Shown in pieces: positions 57,867 to 64,000 of a stretch of DNA of 64,000 nucleotides; position 1 is the stretch's first letter; each line of letters begins with the position of its first letter. Below the pieces are notes generated by a model, which worked only from the letters and a program-made list of their open reading frames with translations, made no database searches and had not been told where the DNA came from. The stretch is from a virus. The stretch lies in IMG/VR virus record IMGVR_UViG_3300023184_000103, positions 1 through 64,000 of that record; one strand, 5' to 3'. The translations under genes were made by a program, and so were the position numbers.

Positions 57867-58466
57867 ATGTCTTCGACTAGCGCACCCTTTGGTTTTAGGG
57901 CTAGTTTCCACAACAGTGGTCAAATTCGTCCCAAAGCCTATGTTATCGCGAGCGGCTATGCTGCCAACATCTTTCAGGGCGACCCTGTAAAGCTGGTGGA
58001 CGCTGGCGTTGTTCAACTCGGCACGTCTGATGGTACTCGTTCGGGTACTGTTGATGGTATTTTGCTGCTTGGCATTTTTGCCGGCTGCCAATACACCGAT
58101 TCTTTGGGCAAACCCACCATATCACCGTTCTGGCCTACCGGCACTACAGCAACGGATGTTACGGCTTGGGTCTACGACGATCCAGAAACTTTGTTTGAAG
58201 TGCAGTACACCAATCCGGGTACACCTGGCACCACGACAATGCAAACTGCCGTTGGTGAGGAAATGGACTGGACGGTGGCTTCACCGGGTGGCTCTACCTC
58301 AACGGGTTTGTCAAACACCCAAATCGGCGTCATCCAAGCTACTTCTGGTCAATTCCAGTTGACTGGCTTTGCTGGCGAAATCAACGACTCCCTGACAGAT
58401 GCATATATTGTAGCTATTGTTCGTATCAACGAGCACATCTACAAAGCTGCTGTCAACTCAATCTAA
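57867..58466 (+). CDS. Head decoration-like protein, module Y
   Basis: 199 residues, TTAGGAGAAA site. MSSTSAPFGFRA opening then SGYAANIFQGDPVKL, GIFAGCQYTDS and VYDDPETLFEV, paralogous with the product at 2 in module X but without its threonine-rich insertion. Located 13 nt before the capsid gene, as in module X. Likely head decoration or stabilising protein. Confidence 0.74.
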   Translation: MSSTSAPFGFRASFHNSGQIRPKAYVIASGYAANIFQGDPVKLVDAGVVQLGTSDGTRSGTVDGILLLGIFAGCQYTDSLGKPTISPFWPTGTTATDVTAWVYDDPETLFEVQYTNPGTPGTTTMQTAVGEEMDWTVASPGGSTSTGLSNTQIGVIQATSGQFQLTGFAGEINDSLTDAYIVAIVRINEHIYKAAVNSI

Positions 58467-58479
58467 GGAGGGCTAAAAC

Positions 58480-59394
58480 ATGGCTACCCCAATGAGAAGT
58501 ACCGACTTTAGGTCGGTTGTTGAGCCGATAATGAACGAGGTGTTCGACGGCATTTACGAGCAACGTGCTGACGAATGGAAGATGGTCTTCCGTGAGCAAA
58601 AAGGTATTCCTCGGAATTACCACGAAGAACCCGTCCTGTACGGTTTCGGCGCGGCTCCTGAGTTGCCTGACGGCATGGCTGTGACCTACCAAAGCGGTGG
58701 TGTGCTCTTCATTCAGCGTTACCTTTACAAAGTGTATGGCCTTGCCTTTGCTTTGACCAAGGTGCTTGTTGAAGATGGCGACCACATCCGCATTGGTCAG
58801 ACCTATGCCAAGCACTTGGCTCAGTCGCTGATTGAGACTAAAGAAACTCTATCCGCCAATGTCCTGAATCGTGCCTTCAACAGCGCGTATCTGGGTGGTG
58901 ACGGTGTTTCTTTGATTTCAACTTCACACCCGATTGTCAATGGTGTGTTTAGCAATCAGTTGAGCACCGCTGCTGCACTGTCGCAGACCTCGCTTGAGCA
59001 ACAGTTGGTTCAGATCCGCAACGCTGTTGACAACAATGGCAAGCGTATCCGTCTGACACCTAAGAAGATCGTTTCTGGACCCAGCAATGTGTTCCAGGCC
59101 GAAGTTCTGCTCAAGTCTGTTCTGCGCACCGGCACGGCTGACAATGACATCAACCCGGTCAAGTCCATGGGCTTGCTGGCTGAAGGTCAAGGCAATCTGT
59201 CGCGTATCACATCTACCACCGCTTGGTGGATCCAGACTGATGCACAGGATGGCCTGAAGCTGTTGATGCGTCGGGGCTTGGAGAAGTCTATGGAAGGCGA
59301 CTTTGAGACTGACTCCATGCGCTACAAAGCCACTGAGCGTTACACGGTGGGTTGGACTGACCCACGCGGTTTGTACGGCACCGCTGGAGTCTAA
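58480..59394 (+). CDS. Major capsid protein, module Y
   Basis: 304 residues. Homologous with the capsid protein at 808: [YI]LGGDGVSLISTSHP near residue 140, LRTGTADNDIN near 220, and the C-terminus RYKATERYTVGWTDPRG. The N-terminal third is different, with an E-loop-like segment (GFGAAPELPDGMAVTYQSGG). It follows scaffold and decoration genes in the same module as portal and terminase, so it is the default capsid protein of this packaging system. Intact. Confidence 0.9.
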   Translation: MATPMRSTDFRSVVEPIMNEVFDGIYEQRADEWKMVFREQKGIPRNYHEEPVLYGFGAAPELPDGMAVTYQSGGVLFIQRYLYKVYGLAFALTKVLVEDGDHIRIGQTYAKHLAQSLIETKETLSANVLNRAFNSAYLGGDGVSLISTSHPIVNGVFSNQLSTAAALSQTSLEQQLVQIRNAVDNNGKRIRLTPKKIVSGPSNVFQAEVLLKSVLRTGTADNDINPVKSMGLLAEGQGNLSRITSTTAWWIQTDAQDGLKLLMRRGLEKSMEGDFETDSMRYKATERYTVGWTDPRGLYGTAGV

Positions 59395-59406
59395 GACTAC
59401 GGCTTT

Positions 59407-59433
59407 AACCCTCAACTCACAAGGTTGGGGGTT
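59407..59433 (+). other. Hairpin after capsid gene Y
   Basis: AACCCTCAAC (59407-59416) pairs with GTTGGGGGTT (59424-59433) over 10 bp with one G-U. No T tract, so probably an attenuating or stabilising hairpin rather than a full terminator; module X has a strong terminator in the same place. Confidence 0.55.
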
Positions 59434-59447
59434 ATGGAGGTAGTTTT

Positions 59448-59498
59448 AATGCGTCTGACAGCTTAGCCTCAAGCTGACGACATGCAGACGGACGCATT
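59448..59498 (+). other. Structured 5' leader, module Y
   Basis: AATGCGTC (59448-59455) pairs with GACGCATT (59491-59498), and inside it CAGCTT (59459-59464) pairs with AAGCTG (59471-59476). It lies just upstream of the gene at 59522, at the same place as the leader at 2473 in module X. Confidence 0.5.
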
Positions 59499-59521
59499 AC
59501 ACTTGCATGTAAGGAAACATC

Positions 59522-60001
59522 ATGGCATCTACGACTTTTACCGGCCCAGTCACATCGCTAAACGGCTTTATCACTGGTTCAGGCTCACTTGTTCAAATTA
59601 CGGCTGCAACTACAGCCACTAGCGCAGCAAATGCTGGGCGTTTGAATCTGTTTAATGCGGCTGCTGGGGCAATAGTTACATTGCCTGCTGCTACTGGCAG
59701 TGGCAATCAGTACAATTTTGCCGTGCAAACCACGGTCACTAGCAACAACTACGTTGTCCAAGTGGCAAATGCAACTGATGTGATGGCAGGTCGTGCACTT
59801 ATGTTGCAAGACGCTGGTGATACGGTAGTCGGCTTTGAAACCGTTGCCGCATCTGACACTATTACTCTAAACGGCACCACTAAAGGCGGCACCAAGGGCG
59901 ATACAATCTACATCACGGATATCGCCAGTGGGTTGTTTTTGGTACATTGCAATTTGACCGGCACCGGCACAGAGGCTACACCATTCAGCGCTGCTGTTTG
60001 A
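59522..60001 (+). CDS. Putative head/virion beta protein
   Basis: 159 residues, AAGGAA site. Alanine/threonine-rich with AGRLNLFNAAAGAIVTLPAA and GTKGDTIYITDIASG; predicted beta sandwich. It takes the position that the gene at 2542 takes in module X, though sequence similarity is not obvious. Likely decoration or fibre-like head protein. Confidence 0.64.
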   Translation: MASTTFTGPVTSLNGFITGSGSLVQITAATTATSAANAGRLNLFNAAAGAIVTLPAATGSGNQYNFAVQTTVTSNNYVVQVANATDVMAGRALMLQDAGDTVVGFETVAASDTITLNGTTKGGTKGDTIYITDIASGLFLVHCNLTGTGTEATPFSAAV

Positions 60002-60014
60002 TCGGGAGATCAAC

Positions 60015-60425
60015 ATGGCTGACGCAGTAGCTTCACAAACTCTACTTGACGGTGAACGGCTGTTCATCGCCAAGTTTACAAACATTTCCGATGGCACTGG
60101 TGAAACAGCTGTCGTAAAGATTGATGTCACCACTCTTGCACGAAATGCATTTAATTTAGCGTGCAATGGGGTAAAAATCAACAAAATCTGGGCGACTACG
60201 CATGGTATGGAAGTACGTATCCTTTGGGATGCATCTACTGATGTGTTTGCGTGGCTAGTTCCTCAGAATACAAACTACCTTCTAGACTTTTCGTCTTTTG
60301 GTGGCTTACAAAACAACGGCGGGACAGGTGTGAATGGGAATGTACTATTTACCACCTCTGATGCTTCAGCCGGTGACATGTACACTATTGTTCTTGAGTG
60401 TATTAAGACCTACGCAAGCGCGTAA
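60015..60425 (+). CDS. Putative virion protein
   Basis: 136 residues. Begins MADAVASQTLLDGERLFIA and has VVKIDVTTLARNAF, then LLDFSSFGGLQNNGG and MYTIVLECIKTY. I recall this combination in a small phage structural family near capsid genes. Function unknown. Confidence 0.64.
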   Translation: MADAVASQTLLDGERLFIAKFTNISDGTGETAVVKIDVTTLARNAFNLACNGVKINKIWATTHGMEVRILWDASTDVFAWLVPQNTNYLLDFSSFGGLQNNGGTGVNGNVLFTTSDASAGDMYTIVLECIKTYASA

Positions 60426-60436
60426 AAGGAAATAAC

Positions 60437-60826
60437 ATGGGCTGCACTTACGTTAAAGAGTTTAGTTTCGGCGGCAAGGTTACTCCTGCTGCGGCTGTGC
60501 ATAAGCATGAGAAAGCCTTGCACCCTGGCAAACCCATGACCAAGATGGCCAAGGGTGGCAAGGTGATGGAGAAAGCCACAGGGGAAACCTACCCAAGCCG
60601 CAAAGCCATGATGATGCATGAGAAGGAGGAAACTCCTAGGATGCAACGCGAAGAGATCATGCAAAAGTCTAGTGTGCGTGCACCTCGTCGTGCAATGCCT
60701 GTGGCTCCAATGAACCCGCTCATTCCAATGAACAAGGGCGGTGCAATGCACAAAATGCCTGATGGCAAAATGATGAAAAACTCTGCCATGAAAAAAGGCG
60801 GCATGGCTAAAAATCCAAATTGCTAA
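60437..60826 (+). CDS. Small Lys/Met-rich protein (HKHEK motif), module Y
   Basis: 129 residues, AAGGA site. Contains AVHKHEKALHPGKPMTK and AKGGK as in the product at 5850, extended by methionine/lysine-rich sequence with three K-G-G units. Basic; likely virion or DNA associated. Function unknown. Confidence 0.62.
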   Translation: MGCTYVKEFSFGGKVTPAAAVHKHEKALHPGKPMTKMAKGGKVMEKATGETYPSRKAMMMHEKEETPRMQREEIMQKSSVRAPRRAMPVAPMNPLIPMNKGGAMHKMPDGKMMKNSAMKKGGMAKNPNC

Positions 60827-61195
60827 ATGCCTTCTTCATCAAAAGCTCAACACAACTTTATGGAGGCAATAGCTCACAGTCCGAGCTTTGCCAAAAAAGT
60901 TGGTGTCCCGCAGTCCGTAGGTAAAGACTTTTCTAACGCCGATAAAGGCAAAACTTTTAAAAGAGGTGGCGGTATGGCTACTAAAATTTCTCCTTTTATG
61001 GGTAAAGAAAGCAAAGCTGAAGAAGCTAAAGAAATGAAGATCAAGGCCAAGAGCCCTGCCATGTACATGAAAGGCGAAAAAGCCGAAGGGATTCATGGCA
61101 AATCTGGGATGGAAAATCCAAGCAACTATGCTCGTGGCGGTGCGTCCAAAAAGACACCGATGAAAAAAGGCGGCATGACAAGGCCAAATTGCTGA
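60827..61195 (+). CDS. Small Lys/Gly-rich late protein, module Y copy
   Basis: 122 residues. First ~55 residues nearly identical to the product at 3639 (MPSSSKAQHNFMEAIA opening, then GVPQSVG), with similar DNA; the C-terminal half is different and ends KKGGMTRPNC. It abuts the previous stop. Function unknown. Confidence 0.7.
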   Translation: MPSSSKAQHNFMEAIAHSPSFAKKVGVPQSVGKDFSNADKGKTFKRGGGMATKISPFMGKESKAEEAKEMKIKAKSPAMYMKGEKAEGIHGKSGMENPSNYARGGASKKTPMKKGGMTRPNC

Positions 61196-61199
61196 TTTG

Positions 61200-61210
61200 A
61201 GTTTATAATT
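61200..61210 (+). promoter_or_regulatory. Putative late promoter
   Basis: GAGTTTATAATT with TATAAT at 61204-61209; upstream CCAAATTG and downstream GCTG-x-AACAGC are also found around the element at 17454. No clear -35. Confidence 0.42.
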
Positions 61211-61216
61211 TAGTCT

Positions 61217-61258
61217 TCCGGGCGTGCTGAAACAGCGGCCACTTGACCCCAACCCGGA
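61217..61258 (+). other. Leader stem that could hide the ribosome binding site
   Basis: TCCGGG (61217-61222) pairs with CCCGGA (61253-61258), which includes part of the GGAG Shine-Dalgarno of the adaptor gene at 61265. An inner GCTG-AAA-CAGC hairpin is present. Could control adaptor translation. Confidence 0.4.
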
Positions 61259-61264
61259 GCTAGC

Positions 61265-62245
61265 ATGGCGTTTTCTGGCAATGTAAGCGGCACAACATTC
61301 AATGCGTTGAAGGTAGTTGACCATGCCTTTAGGCGTTGCCGTTTGCCTGCGCAGGCCATTACTGCTGAAATGCAGACCTATGCACTAGAGTCTCTCTACT
61401 TGCAGTTGTCAGACATGGCAAATGTCAAGACTCCGAGTTGGTGCATTGAAAAACTCATCCTGCCGTTTTACGAAAACCAGCCCCTCATTCCGTTGCCCGT
61501 TGGTACGATTGAGGTGCTTAATGCCAACTATCGAGTCATTCAGCCAGTAACCGGCACCACTGTAACGGCTAGCACTTCTTACACTGTAAATTTTAGCTCA
61601 GCCACGGTGGTAGACACCATTGGCATTAAATGGTCTGGCACCTCGGTCAACGTCACGTTCCAAGTCTCAACAACGGGCACAACGTGGGTTACAGTAGGCA
61701 GCTCATCGGTAACCGCCGCTGCTGGTGATATAGTTTGGACAGACATCTCCGGAGCTCTTGCGTACCAGTACTTCAGGATCACCTCGGCTAGTCCAATCCT
61801 TTATACGGCGATCACGCTGGGCAACATGCCGCAAGAAATACCTTTTGGCGTGTTGAATCGAGATACTTACGTTGCTCAGTCAAACAAGGTCTTCCCTGGT
61901 CGGCCCAACAGCTACTGGTTTCAGCGGGACATTCCAAAGCCTGTGATGCACATCTGGCCAGCACCATTTGCCGGCGCTGAGCAAGCCCAACTCATTGTTT
62001 GGCGGCATCGCCACATCATGGACACTGAAAACCTACAGCAAGACGTTGAGGTGCCTCAGCGCTGGTTGGAAGCCATTGTGAATGGCCTAGCTGCCAAGAT
62101 GGCTGCAGAGACGGCTCAAGTGGATCTTAATTTGATTCCAATACTTGAACAGAAATACATGGCATCCCGTCAAACCGCTTGGGACGGTGACAACGATGGC
62201 TCGCCAATTTTCATCCAGCCAGCTATTGGTGCATACACCAAATGA
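61265..62245 (+). CDS. Head-tail adaptor-like protein, module Y
   Basis: 326 residues, GGAG site. Helical N-terminus VVDHAFRRCRLPAQAITAEM, an inserted beta domain near 105-195 rich in T/V/S (VNVTFQVSTTGTTWVTVG), and a C-terminal helical part with VEVPQRWLEAIVNGLAAKMA. Same order of parts as the product at 4538. Acts between portal and tail; family from pattern recognition. 4-nt overlap with the zinc-ribbon gene. Confidence 0.72.
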   Translation: MAFSGNVSGTTFNALKVVDHAFRRCRLPAQAITAEMQTYALESLYLQLSDMANVKTPSWCIEKLILPFYENQPLIPLPVGTIEVLNANYRVIQPVTGTTVTASTSYTVNFSSATVVDTIGIKWSGTSVNVTFQVSTTGTTWVTVGSSSVTAAAGDIVWTDISGALAYQYFRITSASPILYTAITLGNMPQEIPFGVLNRDTYVAQSNKVFPGRPNSYWFQRDIPKPVMHIWPAPFAGAEQAQLIVWRHRHIMDTENLQQDVEVPQRWLEAIVNGLAAKMAAETAQVDLNLIPILEQKYMASRQTAWDGDNDGSPIFIQPAIGAYTK

Positions 62246-62541
62246 TATACCTTGACGTTTCTGGCCAGTCTACTTATGGCATTGCCATTTGTGGGCGCTG
62301 CTCACGCAAGTTTTTGCTTGCTGAACTTGCGCCAGATCCAAACTCGCCAGGGCTTATGGTCTGCAAAGAAGACCTAGATGACTATGACCCGTATCGACTT
62401 GCACCTCGCGCACCTGACCAGATCGTGCTGCCTTTCACCCGACCTGACACTCCTATCAATACCCACCCAGCAGGTTTGATACAGGAAGCAGGTGACGAAT
62501 TCATCATTACCGAAGACGGCGACGGATACTTGGAGTTCTAA
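62242..62541 (+). CDS. Zinc-ribbon protein, module Y
   Basis: 99 residues. CGRCSRKFLLAELAPD with VCKEDLDD about 25 residues on; one CxxC pair is kept and the second is reduced to a single C compared with the product at 5458. Proline-rich middle and acidic C-terminus (FIITEDGDGYLEF). Paired with the adaptor as in module X. Possible head-tail connector component. Confidence 0.62.
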   Translation: MIYLDVSGQSTYGIAICGRCSRKFLLAELAPDPNSPGLMVCKEDLDDYDPYRLAPRAPDQIVLPFTRPDTPINTHPAGLIQEAGDEFIITEDGDGYLEF

Positions 62542-64000
62542 ATGTCTGACGTTCCAAGCAACCTAATACCCACGCGAATTACGCAGCTGCCAACAGCTCC
62601 TGTGGCTGACGAAAACAGCCTGATGATGATTGTCTATCAGGGCAATAATTACCAGATCCGTGTTGGTGACTTGCTCAGTGTGACCGGAGTGCCTATAACT
62701 AGGCAAGTGATTGCTGGTACGGGTCTGACAGGCGGCGGTGCGCTCTCTAGCAACGTGACGCTTAGCGTTGCTGTTGGTGGGATTGGTGGCACTCAGCTTA
62801 ACTCAACTGGCGTGACTCCCGGTGTTTACGGTAACTCCACGAACATTCCGGTTTTTACCGTTGACACAAATGGTCGGGTGTCTGCAGCAACTACCATTCA
62901 AGCTGCCGTCCCATCGGTCACAGGAACCCCAGACCAAATTGCCATTTCAGCAGGGCCAACTGTAGCCATAGCTAGCAACCCAGTTCTGCCGGGTAGTGGC
63001 GGTGTTGTTGTGCCATCAGGTACTACCGGCCAACGTGGGGCGTCTACGTTAGGAAACATCCGCTACAACTCAACAACAGGCTTGTTTGAGGGCTACAACG
63101 GCACTTGGACTGCATTTGCATCAGGTTCTGGCGTTACTTCTATTTCCACTGGAACTGGCCTTACGGGTGGCCCAATTACTTCCACCGGGACAATTTCTCT
63201 TGCGGATACGGCAGTGACGCCGGGTGCGTACACAAACGCAAATGTGACGGTTGACCAGCAGGGCCGAATTACCTTGGCCTCAAGTGGCGCAGCGGGTGGT
63301 GTAACAACATTTAGTGCTGGCACCACGGGGTTCACGCCAAGCACTGCAACATCAGGCGCAATTACTTTAGCTGGCACTTTGGCAGTAGCCAATGGCGGTA
63401 CAAACATTACGAGCTACGCTGTTGGCGACATTATCTACGCCAGCACAACGGGCGTATTGTCCAAACTTGCTGACATAGCCACAGGCAATGCATTGATTAC
63501 AGGCGGCGTTGGTGTTGCGCCAAGCTACGGCAAAATTGGACTTACCACACACGTTTCTGGCAACCTGCCGGTTACCAACTTGAACAGTGGAACCGGAGCA
63601 ACTTCCTCCACATTTTGGCGTGGTGATGGTACTTGGGCGGCGGCTGGTACGGGTTCGGTCACCAGTGTTGCCCAGTCGTTTACGGGTGGCATCATCTCGG
63701 TTGCTGGCTCACCAATTACGACCAGCGGCACTTTGGCATTGACGGTTGCCGGGACAAGCGGTGGGATTCCCTACTTTTCTGGGACAACTACATGGGCAAC
63801 CTCGGCGGCTCTTGCGGCCAATGCCTTAGTTATTGGTGGCGGTGCCGGAGCGGCTCCTGCAACCACCACAACAGGCACTGGCGTAGTTACCGCGCTAGGG
63901 GTGAATACAGGTACTGTCGGCGCTTTTGTGGTCAATGGCGGCGCTTTGGGTACGCCGAGCAGCGGTACGTTGACTAGCGCAACGGGCTTGCCACTAACCA
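62542..64000 (+). CDS. Tail fibre (3' end outside window)
   Basis: Open from ATG 62542 to the window edge, at least 486 residues. N-terminal anchor ITQLPTAPVADENSLMMIV, then trimeric fibre repeats: GTGLTGGG, TPG-x-YGN-x-T-x-VTVD-type units and L-x-VANGGT. GVVIGGGAGAAP-type segments near the end also occur in the fibre at 8666. The stop is beyond the window. Confidence 0.75.
   Translation, partial: MSDVPSNLIPTRITQLPTAPVADENSLMMIVYQGNNYQIRVGDLLSVTGVPITRQVIAGTGLTGGGALSSNVTLSVAVGGIGGTQLNSTGVTPGVYGNSTNIPVFTVDTNGRVSAATTIQAAVPSVTGTPDQIAISAGPTVAIASNPVLPGSGGVVVPSGTTGQRGASTLGNIRYNSTTGLFEGYNGTWTAFASGSGVTSISTGTGLTGGPITSTGTISLADTAVTPGAYTNANVTVDQQGRITLASSGAAGGVTTFSAGTTGFTPSTATSGAITLAGTLAVANGGTNITSYAVGDIIYASTTGVLSKLADIATGNALITGGVGVAPSYGKIGLTTHVSGNLPVTNLNSGTGATSSTFWRGDGTWAAAGTGSVTSVAQSFTGGIISVAGSPITTSGTLALTVAGTSGGIPYFSGTTTWATSAALAANALVIGGGAGAAPATTTTGTGVVTALGVNTGTVGAFVVNGGALGTPSSGTLTSATGLPLT

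Overview
The window looks like a large part of the genome of a tailed double-stranded DNA phage (Caudoviricetes), most likely short-tailed. It has a large terminase, an 850-residue portal, a co-chaperonin, a scaffold, HK97-type major capsid proteins, gp4/gp11-like tail adaptors, a nozzle-like protein, glycine-rich ejection-type proteins, fibres and a holin/endolysin cassette. There is no tape measure, sheath, integrase, repressor or tRNA that I can see. Base composition is balanced, and the small gene families remind me of uncultured freshwater phages of Burkholderiales-like hosts; that host guess is inference from memory.

Layout. (1) 1-17003, plus strand, 'module X': decoration protein (cut by the window edge), major capsid protein, an HNH endonuclease, small basic virion-type proteins, two adaptor-like proteins, a 10 x 60-bp repeat protein, several fibres, a 2OG-Fe(II) oxygenase, a GIY-YIG endonuclease, and the lysis cassette. 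(2) 17013-29274, plus strand: second adaptor set, fibre, nozzle-like protein and four large putative internal/ejection proteins, closed by a terminator at 29301. (3) 29291-36176, minus strand: about 20 tightly overlapping small genes downstream of a Toprim-RepA primase-helicase. (4) 36291-44042, plus strand: Sak4-like ATPase, DUF669 ssDNA-binding protein, Cas4/AddB-like nuclease, C5 cytosine methyltransferase, SF2 helicase with an intein, a winged-helix candidate and a VRR-NUC nuclease. (5) 43976-45454, minus strand: small accessory genes. (6) 45455-45979: repeat-rich control region. (7) 45980-64000, plus strand: packaging and head genes ('module Y') with a second decoration protein, second major capsid protein, paralogous small proteins, an adaptor, a zinc-ribbon protein and a fibre cut by the window edge.

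Transcription reads outward from two divergent hubs, about 36.2 kb and 45.5-45.95 kb. All late genes are on the plus strand, so regions 7, 1 and 2 would form one late operon if the genome is circularly permuted. That arrangement puts two divergent but complete-looking capsid modules in one late operon. Two phages joined in one contig is the alternative.

The most unusual signals are two neighbouring genes that each carry a long plus-one-frame nested ORF with protein-like features. The first is a 162-codon ORF with its own Shine-Dalgarno inside the cytosine methyltransferase gene. The second is a complete zinc-finger/DUF559-type endonuclease encoded out of frame inside the intein that interrupts the DEAH-type box of the SF2 helicase. 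Other signals are a duplicated 30-31 residue mini-protein family, modular 'PWVGL' paralogues, two capsid modules, and structured leaders at equivalent positions of both modules.
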